A stretch of 64,000 nt of DNA. It comes from Streptomyces sp. SID13726. Lineage in GTDB: Bacteria; Actinomycetota; Actinomycetes; Streptomycetales; Streptomycetaceae. The notes beneath the pieces are model-generated. The model did no database searches, was not told the DNA's origin, and saw only the letters and a program-made list of their open reading frames with translations. The stretch spans positions 55,009 to 119,008 of the forward strand of contig NZ_JAAGLY010000025.1 of NCBI RefSeq assembly GCF_010548375.1, in the 5' to 3' direction. The position numbers and the translations under genes are program-made. The number at the start of each line of letters is the position of its first letter. Position 1 is the stretch's first letter. Below, one piece after another: positions 24,567-33,256 of this stretch.

Positions 24567-25198
24567 CCGCCCACACCGACCCGCCGAACCGCCCCTTCGA
24601 CCACGGGGACGACGAACTCCTGCCGTGCGGACGGCCGTTGTCGCAGACCTGGGACGCCTGGGAGCGCCGGGACGAGGACCCCCATCTGCGGTCCTGCCCG
24701 CACTGCCGGGACGCCGTGCACGGACTCGACGAACTGGAGTCGGCGGCCCGCCGTCTGCACCGGCGGACCGCGGACGGCTCCACCCACGACATCGAGTCGC
24801 TGACCCGGCGCGTCATGGACGTGGTCCGCCTGGAACTGCGTCCCGGCCGTCCCCTGCCCCTGGGGGAACCCACCGAGGACCTGTGGATCATGGAGGCGGT
24901 CGCGGCCCGCGCGGTGCGTGCGGCGGCCGAGACCGTCCCCGGGGTACGGGCGGGCTCCTGCCGGCTGCTGTCCGCCGGTGCCGACGCTGCCGACGGTGCC
25001 GATGGGCCCGTCGGGGTGCGACTGGACATCCACGCCCCCGCCGGCGTGCCCCTGCCGGACATCGCCGCACAGGTGAGGGAACGGGTGTGGGCGGTCGCCG
25101 ACCGGGAACTGGGCATGGCCATAGCGGTCGTGGACATCCGTGTCACCGACGTCGTGTCCGCCCCGGCCGACGATGAGCAGGAAGGCCGTACGCCATGA
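24563..25198 (+). CDS. zinc-finger Asp23-domain protein, putative anti-sigma factor
   Basis: A 211-residue protein coupled by ATGA overlap to the ECF sigma gene. The N-terminal part carries an anti-sigma-type zinc motif H-x3-C-x2-C in PHLRSCPHCRDAVHGLDELES (about residues 45-65). The C-terminal part (about 105-200) is Asp23-like: VAARAVRAAAETVPGVRAGSCRLL, VGVRLDIHAPAGVPLPDIAAQVRERVWAVAD and IAVVDIRVTDV. The gene order sigma then H-x3-C-x2-C protein is classic for anti-sigma pairs, so it may hold the sigma factor and sense the envelope through the Asp23 domain. No membrane helix is visible. Anti-sigma activity is inference. Confidence 0.75.
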   Translation: MTAHTDPPNRPFDHGDDELLPCGRPLSQTWDAWERRDEDPHLRSCPHCRDAVHGLDELESAARRLHRRTADGSTHDIESLTRRVMDVVRLELRPGRPLPLGEPTEDLWIMEAVAARAVRAAAETVPGVRAGSCRLLSAGADAADGADGPVGVRLDIHAPAGVPLPDIAAQVRERVWAVADRELGMAIAVVDIRVTDVVSAPADDEQEGRTP

Positions 25199-25548
25199 CC
25201 GCCCACCACACGAACACCGCGCACACGACGCTCGTCGAGGAGGTCGCCGGCGTGGTGGAGAACGTGCCCGGGGTGGCCTTCCTCAGACCGGCCCTGGCCG
25301 ACCGCATGCGCTCCGCGCTCGCCCGGCAGGCCCCGCGGACCGGCCGGGACCGGTCGGCGGGGGTGCGGATGGTCCGGCCGGACGGCCGTGAGTCCTGGCA
25401 CGTCGAGATCCATGTCGTCGTGGACCGGCGGATCCGGGCACTGGACGTGGCCCGCGCCGTCCGAGCCGACGTCGTGGGCCACCTGTCCGCCCTCGCGCCC
25501 GAGCAGCCCGCGGCCCAGGTCACCGTGACGGTCACCGGGCGGGTGTGA
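25195..25548 (+). CDS. small Asp23-like protein
   Basis: A 117-residue protein, third gene of the ECF operon, overlapping the previous stop by ATGA (25195-25198). It has VEEVAGVVENVPGVAFLRPALADRM, then SWHVEIHVVVDRRIRALDVARAVRADVVGHL and the end strand AAQVTVTVTGRV, the Asp23 alpha/beta pattern in short form. It probably assembles with other Asp23-domain proteins made nearby. No membrane segment or signal peptide. Confidence 0.72.
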   Translation: MTAHHTNTAHTTLVEEVAGVVENVPGVAFLRPALADRMRSALARQAPRTGRDRSAGVRMVRPDGRESWHVEIHVVVDRRIRALDVARAVRADVVGHLSALAPEQPAAQVTVTVTGRV

Positions 25549-25605
25549 GGACCCTGCGCCGCGGATTCCGCACGGTGGACCCCGCGCGGCGGATTCCGCA
25601 CGGCG

Positions 25606-26163
25606 TCACAGATGGGTGGGAGGCGCGGTGGCCATCAGGTGTCCCACGGCGATCCACAGCCCTGTCGCGGCGCACACCAGCCGGAACCTGCGCAGCCGGG
25701 CGGGCGCGACCGGGTCGGGTCCGGCGCCCACCGGCAGCCCCCTCGCCACCGCAGCCCGCCCCGGCAGCACCGGCGCTGCCCGGTGCACCGCCCGGTCGCC
25801 AGGTCCGGTGACGGGCAGCGGGCGGACGGCGGGAGCCGCCGAGGGCCGCCGCGGACGCCGGGACGGGCGGGTGTCGGCCGCGGGCGTTGCCGTGTCCGCC
25901 GGAGCGGGCAGCAGGCCGTGGGACAGACCGCTGAGGAACGCGGCGTACGCGGCCCGGCGCGCCCCGGCCGGGGAGGTGCGGCCCCGCTCCCAGGACCGCA
26001 CCGTCGCCGCCGACACACCGAACGCCTGGGCCAGCTGTTCCTCGCTGAGCCGCCAGGACTGCCGGAGCCGCACCCGCTCGTCGGGGCCCGGCAGCGGAGC
26101 CTTCCCGTCGCGGCGGCGCGGGTGGGACGGCATGGGCTGCGGAGCCGGAAGATCGATCGTCAT
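25606..26163 (-). CDS. HTH (XRE-like) protein with C-terminal hydrophobic segment
   Basis: A 185-residue protein. Residues about 28-75 form a helix-turn-helix (VRLRQSWRLSEEQLAQAFGVSAATVRSWERGRTSPAGARRAAYAAFL). A long Pro/Arg/Ala-rich linker follows, and the C-terminus has a hydrophobic stretch (FRLVCAATGLWIAVGHLMATA) that could be a membrane helix. It reads on the same strand as, and 83 bases after, the RskA gene. A membrane-tethered regulator of the envelope-stress region is plausible. The target is unknown. Confidence 0.75.
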   Translation of the reverse strand: MTIDLPAPQPMPSHPRRRDGKAPLPGPDERVRLRQSWRLSEEQLAQAFGVSAATVRSWERGRTSPAGARRAAYAAFLSGLSHGLLPAPADTATPAADTRPSRRPRRPSAAPAVRPLPVTGPGDRAVHRAAPVLPGRAAVARGLPVGAGPDPVAPARLRRFRLVCAATGLWIAVGHLMATAPPTHL

Positions 26164-26246
26164 GACCGTAGGACAATCCCCGGCCGCTCATGTGACGAGA
26201 TGCGCGGAATCGGACACGTATGGCGGTACCGGGTGCCCGCCCCGCT

Positions 26247-26999
26247 TCACCCCGGCAGGCTCATCAGGGCGATCGGCGAGGACGTGGGCCGCTCGGAACC
26301 ACCGCTGGGCTCGACCGTGACGCCCATGCCGGACGCCCCGTCGACGGCGCCCTCCAGCAACACGGTCTGCCGACCGCGCCCCCGGTCCATCAGACCGGCC
26401 GAGCGCATGGTGCCGTGGTCGTCGAACCACAGCTGGTAGACCTTGCCGCTCGGCGCGTCGGCCATCCCGGAAACGGCGAACACCGCTCGGTCCCGGCTGC
26501 GGGAGACCGTGACGGTACCGGTGGCGCCGCCGCCCAGTGCGGCAGCCCGGGTCCGGGCGTCCGGCGCGGCCAGCACGCCGGCGATCTCGTCCGAGACCCG
26601 CACGGCGCGGTCCGCCCGGGCGCGGGCGTCCCGGGCCTGCTCGTGCTGCCACACGGTCGTCGCGCCCAGCGCCGCCACGGCCGCCAGACAGGCCGCGAGC
26701 GCCCATCGGGACAGCGTGCCCGCCCGCGGACCGGCCCGCAGGGGAAGCACCGGAACGGACGGGCGGGGCCGCTGCTGACGGACCGCGCCGATGCTGCGCA
26801 GCACCCGCGCACGCAGCTCGGGGGCGGGCGGGGCGGCCATGGCCAGTCCCAGCCGGGCGGCGGTCTCCCGCAGCTCCGCCGTCTCCTGAGCGCAGGCCTC
26901 GCACCCGGCGAGGTGCCGCTCGAACGCCTCGCTCTCGCCGTCGGACAGGGCGTGCAGGGCGTAGGCACCCGTCAGCTGGTGCGGATCGGTCGCCGTCAC
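26247..26999 (-). CDS. rskA: anti-sigma-K factor RskA
   Basis: A 250-residue RskA-family anti-sigma factor. The cytoplasmic N-terminus has the zinc-finger-like FERHLAGCEACAQETAEL (H-x3-C-x2-C). One membrane helix follows (RWALAACLAAVAALGATTVW, about 95-115). The outer RskA domain has VSGMADAPSGKVYQLWFDDHGTMRSAGLM and GMGVTVEPSGGSERPTS. RskA holds SigK inactive at the membrane and is cut by regulated proteolysis, with redox control in Mycobacterium. Its GTG overlaps the sigK stop (GTGA at 26996-26999), so the two proteins are made in balance. Confidence 0.93.
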   Translation of the reverse strand: MTATDPHQLTGAYALHALSDGESEAFERHLAGCEACAQETAELRETAARLGLAMAAPPAPELRARVLRSIGAVRQQRPRPSVPVLPLRAGPRAGTLSRWALAACLAAVAALGATTVWQHEQARDARARADRAVRVSDEIAGVLAAPDARTRAAALGGGATGTVTVSRSRDRAVFAVSGMADAPSGKVYQLWFDDHGTMRSAGLMDRGRGRQTVLLEGAVDGASGMGVTVEPSGGSERPTSSPIALMSLPG

Positions 27000-27580
27000 G
27001 CGGTCACCCCCAGGCAGTCGCGCAGCCGGATCAGTCCGTCCCGCAGCCGGGTCTTGACCGTGCCCAGCGGAAGGGCGAGCGCCTGGGCCACCTCGCGGTA
27101 GGTCAGTCCGCGGTAGTAGGCCAGGGTGACGGCCTGGCGCTGGAGTTCGGTCAGCGTGCGCAGACAGCGCCGTACCTGCTCGCGTTCCAGCCGGGCCTCG
27201 ACGTGCTCGGCGACCTCGTCGTACTCGGGCAGCCGGTCCAGCAGCGCGGCCTTGTGGTCGCGGGCCGCGGCGGCGTCCGCCGAGCGCACCCGGTCCACGG
27301 CCCGGCGGTGCGCCAGGGTGAGGATCCAGTTGACGGCCGTCCCGTAATCGGGCCGGTAGCGCGGAGCGGTCCGCCACACCTCCACCAGCACCTCCTGCGT
27401 CACCTCCTCCGACTGCGCCCGGTCCCGCAGCACGGCCCGCACGACCCCCAGCACCGACCCCGCCACCGCGTCGTACACGCCGGCGAACGCCTCCTCGTCC
27501 CCGAGCGCCACCCGCCCCACCAGCTCCTCCAGATCGGGCTGGGCCGACGGATGTCTGCCGATATGTACTGCTTCCTTCAC
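26996..27580 (-). CDS. sigK: ECF sigma factor SigK
   Basis: A 194-residue ECF sigma factor of the SigK group, identified by family resemblance and by the coupled RskA gene. Region 2 includes DEEAFAGVYDAVAGSVLGVVRAVLRD and SEEVTQEVLVEVWRTAPRYRPDYGTAVNWILTLAHRRAVDRVR; region 4 has LTELQRQAVTLAYYRGLTYREVAQALALPLGTVKTRLRDGL. GTG 27580 is preferred over TTG 27583 because GGAGG is six bases upstream. A CCAATCC-N16-CGGATTAC promoter 33 bases upstream suggests autoregulation. Likely targets are the oxidoreductase-fasciclin genes and the second ECF operon. Confidence 0.92.
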   Translation of the reverse strand: MKEAVHIGRHPSAQPDLEELVGRVALGDEEAFAGVYDAVAGSVLGVVRAVLRDRAQSEEVTQEVLVEVWRTAPRYRPDYGTAVNWILTLAHRRAVDRVRSADAAAARDHKAALLDRLPEYDEVAEHVEARLEREQVRRCLRTLTELQRQAVTLAYYRGLTYREVAQALALPLGTVKTRLRDGLIRLRDCLGVTA

Positions 27581-27612
27581 CAAGAGCCTCCGTGGTCAGG
27601 ACACGTCCAGGC

Positions 27613-27643
27613 GTAATCCGTTCCTGTCCGGACCGCGGATTGG
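27613..27643 (-). promoter_or_regulatory. SigK-type promoter of sigK
   Basis: Minus strand: CCAATCC (27643-27637), 16 bases, CGGATTAC (27620-27613). It resembles the mycobacterial SigK boxes (CCATCC and CGAATC, from memory). The spacing is identical to the two promoters at 23794-23889. Confidence 0.7.
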
Positions 27644-27719
27644 TCCCGATGGCGACGAATATCCGCCGCCTGGGTGGCCGACGGGGGCGGGCGGGGGTCT
27701 TCCCGGTCGGGGTCGTGGG

Positions 27720-29729
27720 TCAGGTGGTGGTCCACTTCTGGTTGGGCTGGGCGTTGCAGGTCCACAGGATCAGCTTGGTGGCGTTGGCCGTCCCCGACTC
27801 CGAGGCGTCCAGGCACAGGCCCGAGAGGTTGTTGGTGATCGTGCCGTCGGTGTTGAGGGTCCACTTCTGGTTGGTGCCGTTGGTGCAGTCCCAGATGATG
27901 ACCTTGGTGCCGTTGGCGGTGCCGGCGCCCTCGGCGTCGAGGCACTTGTTGCCGTAGACCACGAGTTCGCCGCGCGAGGTGCTCGTGAAGGTCTGGTTGC
28001 GGCCGCCCGTGCAGTCCCACAGCTGGGCCTGCGTCGCGTCGGTGATCGTGTTCCTGTCGATGTCCACGCAGCGCCCGGACGCGGTGCCGACCAGGGCGGT
28101 GCCGTCCGTGCCCGGGATGCCCTGGACGCGGATGGCGTCCACGTCGGGAGCCGTGCTCCCGGAGACCGCGGCGAAGCGGACCGTGTTCGTGCCCTTGGCC
28201 AGGTGGGCGAGGACCGAGACCGTGCGGTAGGTGGTCGCGGAGCCGGTGGGCGGGAAGGCGACGACGGAGGCGTACTGGCCGTTGACCTGGACGGTCGCCT
28301 TACGGGCCGTGGTGCCGCCGTTGGCGTAGCTGATGTCCACCAGCTTGGTGCCCGCGGCCGACGCGGTCACCCCGCTGAAGGCCGGGGTGGTGGCCGTGGT
28401 CGTGTCCTCGTAGGTCGTGCCGGTGGCCTCGGTGCCGGAGACCGTGAGCAGGACGGCGTCGCCCGCGGGGACCGTGGTCGTGTACCCGGTGCCGAAGGAG
28501 CCCGCGTCGGCCCGCGTCCACACGTTGCGCACGGACGCGCCGGCCGTCGTCAGGCCGAGGTCGGCCCAGCGGACCGTCATCGACGCCGCGGCCGAGGTGC
28601 GGTTGAGCAGGAGCACCGCCCGCTTGCCCGTGCCGGACAGCACCTTCCCGTACACCTGGAGGTTCCTGGTGTCCTCGGCGACCTTGACGCCCTGGAGCCC
28701 GCGCGGGTCCTGGTCGACGGCGATCATCTCGGGGTTGGTGAGGACGTCCCGGGTGGCCGTGGTCATCGTGGCGAGGTTGTTGCCCGCCAGGAGAGGGGCG
28801 CCGGAGATCGCCCACAGGCCCATGTGGAGGCGGTTCTGGGCCGTGGTCAGGCCGCTCATGCCGGTCATCAGCATGTCGGGGTCGTTGTAGTAGCCGGTGT
28901 GCTGGGCGGCCGGGTGCAGGCCCCGGTCGAAGTTGGTCAGCATCATGGCCGTGGTGGGGGTCTGGCCCCAGAGGATGACGTCGGTGCTGGTGCGCCACAG
29001 GTCGCCGTAGCCGGTCGCCCAGTTCCAGGGCAGCCCGCTGCCCCACTCGCAGAAGGACAGCACCAGGTCGTGGCCGGTCACCGCGGTCGCGGCGGTGTTC
29101 GCGGCGGCGATCTCCCGGTACGTCGTCTGCTGGTCCAGGCCCTCCACCCGGCCCCCGCACCAGTCGATCTTGACGTAGTCGAAGCCCCACTCCTGGAAGG
29201 TCTGAAGGTCCTGCTGGTAGTGGCCCTCCATGCCGGTGTTCGGGGCGGCCGGACGGGTGGTGGGGTAGTAGTAGCCGCAGCCGTTCTTGCCCGCGTCGGT
29301 GTAGATGCCCGCCTTGAGGCCCTTGCTGTGGATGCGGTCGGCGACGGCCTTCATGCCGCCCGGCCACAGGTCCGCGTCCACGGCGATGGTGCCGTCGGCG
29401 TTCCGGTCGCCCTGCCACCAGCCGTCGTCGAGGTTGACGTACCGGTACCCGGCGGCGGCCATCCCGGAGGAGACCAGGGCGTCCGTCTGCTGCTCGATGA
29501 CGTCGGAGTCGATGCTGCTGGCGAAGCTGTTCCAGGAAGCCCAGCCCATCGGCGGGGGTGTCACACCGATCTGGGTGGTGCTGACGGCGGCCGGTTCGGC
29601 GGCGAGCGTCGATGCTGACGGTGACGGCGACTGTCCCGCCAGGGCCGCCCAGCCGGACAGCCCGAGGGCGACGGCCAGGAGACGTGCGGTCAGTCTTCGG
29701 GTGAGGGTGGACGTGGCGGCGTACGGCAT
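27720..29729 (-). CDS. secreted GH27 glycosidase with ricin-type lectin domain
   Basis: A 669-residue secreted enzyme: signal peptide (about 1-35), GH27 barrel (about 55-345), beta-sandwich domain (to about 430), a CBM35-like region (about 440-545) and a C-terminal ricin-B/CBM13 trefoil (about 550-669) with repeated NQ-x-W/F motifs. The nucleophile Asp is in DYVKIDWCGG and the acid/base Asp in GYYNDPDMLM; NLDDGWW binds substrate. The family covers alpha-galactosidases, and Streptomyces GH27 plus CBM13 enzymes can be beta-L-arabinopyranosidases, so the sugar is uncertain. With the GH78 gene next door it points to pectin or arabinogalactan breakdown. Confidence 0.92.
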   Translation of the reverse strand: MPYAATSTLTRRLTARLLAVALGLSGWAALAGQSPSPSASTLAAEPAAVSTTQIGVTPPPMGWASWNSFASSIDSDVIEQQTDALVSSGMAAAGYRYVNLDDGWWQGDRNADGTIAVDADLWPGGMKAVADRIHSKGLKAGIYTDAGKNGCGYYYPTTRPAAPNTGMEGHYQQDLQTFQEWGFDYVKIDWCGGRVEGLDQQTTYREIAAANTAATAVTGHDLVLSFCEWGSGLPWNWATGYGDLWRTSTDVILWGQTPTTAMMLTNFDRGLHPAAQHTGYYNDPDMLMTGMSGLTTAQNRLHMGLWAISGAPLLAGNNLATMTTATRDVLTNPEMIAVDQDPRGLQGVKVAEDTRNLQVYGKVLSGTGKRAVLLLNRTSAAASMTVRWADLGLTTAGASVRNVWTRADAGSFGTGYTTTVPAGDAVLLTVSGTEATGTTYEDTTTATTPAFSGVTASAAGTKLVDISYANGGTTARKATVQVNGQYASVVAFPPTGSATTYRTVSVLAHLAKGTNTVRFAAVSGSTAPDVDAIRVQGIPGTDGTALVGTASGRCVDIDRNTITDATQAQLWDCTGGRNQTFTSTSRGELVVYGNKCLDAEGAGTANGTKVIIWDCTNGTNQKWTLNTDGTITNNLSGLCLDASESGTANATKLILWTCNAQPNQKWTTT

Positions 29730-29781
29730 GCGGATCTCCTGTCGAGGGCGTGGTGAGGCACGTGCTCAGGAGTGCGGAGGC

Positions 29782-29813
29782 GCGGGACAGCGGGGGAGCG
29801 GGACAGCGGGGGA
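29782..29813. repeat. 16-bp tandem duplication upstream of GH27 gene
   Basis: GCGGGACAGCGGGGGA occurs twice head to tail at 29782-29797 and 29798-29813, in the leader or promoter region of the GH27 gene. Role unknown. Confidence 0.85.
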
Positions 29814-29883
29814 GCAGCGGGGCGGCGGGCGGAGTCGTCCCGTCTCCCGCGTCGTCGCCCGCACCGTCGCCTGCTCGATATGT

Positions 29884-29896
29884 CGAACGGCGTTCG
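29884..29896 (-). promoter_or_regulatory. inverted repeat, possible GH27 operator
   Basis: CGAAC and GTTCG are 5-bp arms around GGC in the 241-base gap between the GH78 and GH27 genes. Position about 155 bases upstream of the GH27 start suggests an operator for a sugar-responsive repressor. Weak evidence. Confidence 0.35.
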
Positions 29897-29970
29897 TGGT
29901 ACCGGAGGGGACCGTAGGAGCCAGGCGAGACGACCGTCAATACCTGTGCTCCCACGGGCCCCTGTGAATA

Positions 29971-32900
29971 TCAGGACCGCGTGCGCTCCACCTTCGTCGT
30001 GCCGGACCCCACGGGCCCGATCCGCAGCACCGTGCCGGTGAGGTCCGTGACCGCCTTGACCGGCACCGGGCCGCCCGGCCCCGTCGCCCGGTACCGGGAA
30101 GCGGCGGCGCTGCCGATCTCCACCTCAAGCACCGCACGGGAGTTGGGCGGCACCGTGACCTGCGTGGTGTGGACGTCCCCCGAGCGCTGTACGGCGACCT
30201 TCACCGGGCCGCGCATCGACGGCACCGTCCCCGCCACCTCGGTCAGCGCGCCGGTCCTGGGCCGGACCAGGAACTCCGCCGCGCCCGGGGAGCTGACCTG
30301 GACGCCGAGCACGTACCGGGGGATCGCGTTGGCCGGGGCGGAGGCCCAGGCGTGGGAGAACGTCGTGTTGGACTTCAGCGCCGGGTCCCAGGCCTCCATG
30401 ACGATGGTGGCCTTCAGTGAATCCAGCATGTGCAGCCACGAGTTGGTGGCCGTCGAGGTGAGCAGCGCGAGTGCCGCGTCGGAGCGGCCGAGCCGGAAGA
30501 GCGCGTCCAGCAGGAACTGCGCCCCGTAGACGCTGACCCGCATCCCGCCCGCCGCCAGGGTCTCCCCGAGCCGCTTGCGCACGTCGGCGGCGAGCGGGTC
30601 GGCGACGCCGAGGGCGACCGGGAAGGCGGTGGCGTGCTGGGCGCTGTGGGTGGTGCCCTCGCCGTCGAGGAAACGGCCGCCCGCGCCGTCCAGCAGGGTG
30701 GTGCGCATGGCGGCGGCGAGGGTGTCGGCGCGGCCCCGCAGGGTCTTCGCGTCGGCTGCCCTGCCCAGCGCCTGGGCGCACTTGGCGAGCGCGTCGAAGG
30801 CCGCGAACTGGAAGGCGTTGACGACGGTGTTGACGTTGGTGAAGACGTACCCGTCACGGCTGGCGACCGGCCAGTCCACGAGGTCGCCCAGGTCCTGGCT
30901 GCTGCTGCCGGGCGCCTTGCTGACCAACCCCCGTGAGTCCAGGTACGGGATGAGGTTCTTCGCGGCCAACAGGTCGTAGTCCTTGGCGAGTTGGCGGTCG
31001 TCGCCGGTGGCGAGGTAGTCCTCCCACGCGGACAGCGCGCACATCAGCCGGTACTCGGTGGGCCAGGTGCCCTTGCGGACCAGGTAGTCGTTGGACCAGC
31101 GGGCCAGCGCGTAGGAGCGCTGGACGCCGTACTCGGAGAGCTGGTTGATCAGCGCGTCGCCCTCGTAGGGGCCGCGCTCCCGGGTCGGGGTGTCGGCGTA
31201 GAGGTCGCCGCGGGTGGCCTCGATGGAGTAGCGGCACAGCTCCCAGACCCGGTCGAGCGCGGGGTCGGAGCTGCGGAAGGAGACCTCGTCCGCGTCCCAG
31301 TCGAGCTTCCAGGCACGGCCGGTGACGACCGCCCCGGACAGGTCCAGCGAGGTCCGCAGCTCCGCCCAGCGGAAACCCCGGTACCCCCAGTGCTCGAACC
31401 GCTGCTTCCCGTCCCGCAGGGTCCACACCTCGCGGTAGGTGTTCGTGGCCCGCAGCTGGTACCTGACCGTGCCGTCGGTGTTCAGCTCCTCGCCCAGGCG
31501 CACCTCGACGGTGTCGCCCGCGGTGCCGGTGACCTCCAGGGCCAGCCCGCCGACGATCTCCCGGCCGAGGTCGACCAGCCAGCGCCCGTCGGCGACCTTC
31601 GTGACGGCGGCCGGGGTGACGTCGTGCAGCCGTACGGGCTCGATCGCGGCGGGCACGAGCGGGCTGATCGCCGGACGCACGACCGGGGTCAGCCAGCCGC
31701 TGTCGTCGAAGCCGGGCCGGGTCCAGCCGACCGGCTCCTGGCGCAGGTCCCAGTACTCCTGCGGGACGGTGTAGTAGCTGCTGCCCGCGCTCCCCCTGGC
31801 CGGCAGCAGCCCGGCCTGGCGGCGCGCCTTCCAGTGGTCGCCGGAGGAGACGGTCGTACGGCTGCCGTCGGTGTACGTGATCTCCAGCTGGGCCAGGAAC
31901 GCCTGGCCCGCGGTGGTCCAGCACAGGGCGGCCAGCGCGTTGGACTTCCCGAGCGTGGAGGTGACGTCGAACGCCTGGTACGCCGTCCCGGTGCCCGAGC
32001 GCACCGACGCGTGCCCGACCACCGAGCCGTTGGACCACACCTTGGCCACGTACTGGCGGCCCGGGTCGGGGGAGCCCGCGGCGACGTACAGGACCGCCGC
32101 GGCCACCTTCTTCCTCGGGTCGGTGGCGTACTCGTGGCGCAGCAGCGCCCAGGTGTCGTCGGCTCCGTAGGAGGAGAGCGAGGTGGCGCCGGTGGGGAAG
32201 GCGAGCGTGCCGCCGGAGACCGTGCCCGCGGCGAAGGTGCCCTTGTCGGAGGCGAAGTCGTCGTCGAGGAGCATGGTGCCGTCGGCGGCCGTGAAGGTCA
32301 CCCGGTCGTATACCTGGGACTCGGTCAGGCCGTTGCGCAGGCCGATGTTGCCGGAGGCGTACCGGGAGTCGGTGGTGGTGTCGACGACCGTGCCGCCCAC
32401 GGAGGTGGTGAAGGTGGCGCCGGTCATGGTGACCGAGAGGTCCAGCCACTCGCCGGCGGTGACGGCGGACGGCAGCCTGACCTCGCCGAGGACGGTGTAG
32501 GCGCCGTTCACGCAGACGTGCTTGCGCAGCACACCGGGGCTGCCGGCGCGCAGCTGCCACATGTAGTTGTTGGACGTGTTCGCGGCCCGGAACCACAGCC
32601 CGGCGGCCACCGCCGTGATCTTCACGCGGACGGTGAGGGTCCCGTCGGTCATCACCGGCCCGGCCGGCACCCAGACCGGCTCGGCCTCCCACTGGTCCTC
32701 GACCGAGGTGGCCAGCAGGGTCGGCGCCGACCAGGCGGACCGTTGCTCGCCCCAGCTCGACACCCGCCACCAGTAGGCGGTACGGGGCTTCAGCGCCGGC
32801 CCTTCGTACGGTACGGCGACGGAGGCGCCGGAGGTCCGCCGCCCCGAGTCCCAGACCAGCTTGCCGCCGTCGAAGCCGCCCGGGGTGGCCGCCACCTGGA

Positions 32901-33150
32901 GCTGGTAGGAGCGCTGCACGGTCCCGGCGCCGAAGTCCGGCACCTGCCAGCTGAACCGGGGCCGCTGTCCGGCGGTGGTGTTGAGCGCCTGCGGCAGCAG
33001 GTCGGTCAGCGTCCCGGTGGGCGCGGGCGGCTTGCCGGGGGCGCCGGGGACGCTCGGGGCGGCGAGGGCGCGGGGGCCGGTCAGCACGACCGAGGCGGCC
33101 GTGGCACCACCGAGTTGGAGAAGTCTTCGACGTGACAGGTCCCAGGGCAT
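29971..33150 (-). CDS. secreted alpha-L-rhamnosidase, GH78
   Basis: A 1059-residue enzyme exported by the Tat route: SRRRLLQLGGATAASVVL follows the start. Order: N-terminal fibronectin-like domain (QALNTTAGQRPRFSWQVPDF), a LamG/concanavalin-type insert (about 160-330), bacterial rhamnosidase N domain, the (alpha/alpha)6 catalytic domain with the acidic motif DTPTRERGPYEGDALINQL, and a C-terminal beta domain. It removes terminal alpha-L-rhamnose from plant polysaccharides or glycosides. The ATG at 33150 has GAGG seven bases upstream and gives the Tat leader at the right place; the frame extends to 33222. LacI-type boxes lie just upstream. Confidence 0.93.
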   Translation of the reverse strand: MPWDLSRRRLLQLGGATAASVVLTGPRALAAPSVPGAPGKPPAPTGTLTDLLPQALNTTAGQRPRFSWQVPDFGAGTVQRSYQLQVAATPGGFDGGKLVWDSGRRTSGASVAVPYEGPALKPRTAYWWRVSSWGEQRSAWSAPTLLATSVEDQWEAEPVWVPAGPVMTDGTLTVRVKITAVAAGLWFRAANTSNNYMWQLRAGSPGVLRKHVCVNGAYTVLGEVRLPSAVTAGEWLDLSVTMTGATFTTSVGGTVVDTTTDSRYASGNIGLRNGLTESQVYDRVTFTAADGTMLLDDDFASDKGTFAAGTVSGGTLAFPTGATSLSSYGADDTWALLRHEYATDPRKKVAAAVLYVAAGSPDPGRQYVAKVWSNGSVVGHASVRSGTGTAYQAFDVTSTLGKSNALAALCWTTAGQAFLAQLEITYTDGSRTTVSSGDHWKARRQAGLLPARGSAGSSYYTVPQEYWDLRQEPVGWTRPGFDDSGWLTPVVRPAISPLVPAAIEPVRLHDVTPAAVTKVADGRWLVDLGREIVGGLALEVTGTAGDTVEVRLGEELNTDGTVRYQLRATNTYREVWTLRDGKQRFEHWGYRGFRWAELRTSLDLSGAVVTGRAWKLDWDADEVSFRSSDPALDRVWELCRYSIEATRGDLYADTPTRERGPYEGDALINQLSEYGVQRSYALARWSNDYLVRKGTWPTEYRLMCALSAWEDYLATGDDRQLAKDYDLLAAKNLIPYLDSRGLVSKAPGSSSQDLGDLVDWPVASRDGYVFTNVNTVVNAFQFAAFDALAKCAQALGRAADAKTLRGRADTLAAAMRTTLLDGAGGRFLDGEGTTHSAQHATAFPVALGVADPLAADVRKRLGETLAAGGMRVSVYGAQFLLDALFRLGRSDAALALLTSTATNSWLHMLDSLKATIVMEAWDPALKSNTTFSHAWASAPANAIPRYVLGVQVSSPGAAEFLVRPRTGALTEVAGTVPSMRGPVKVAVQRSGDVHTTQVTVPPNSRAVLEVEIGSAAASRYRATGPGGPVPVKAVTDLTGTVLRIGPVGSGTTKVERTRS

Positions 33151-33167
33151 GGCGCGGCCTCGGCTCG

Positions 33168-33179
33168 TGAAAGGTTTCA
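33168..33179 (-). promoter_or_regulatory. LacI-type operator half-palindrome 1
   Basis: TGAAA-GG-TTTCA, 18 bases upstream of the rhamnosidase ATG. With the similar site at 33257-33268 it suggests control by a LacI-family repressor. No such gene is in the window. Confidence 0.5.
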
Positions 33180-33256
33180 ACAGGGTTGCCCGGAGGTTAG
33201 GGTTCCGCCTCATCGTGGTCAATGTCCGTGCCGAAAATTTGATCCGAGGGCGACCG

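Noticed and set aside
25560..25602. GGATTCCGCACGG occurring twice after the short Asp23 gene
   Set aside because: Two 13-bp copies 27 bases apart in GC-rich sequence; no symmetry or promoter logic, probably trivial.
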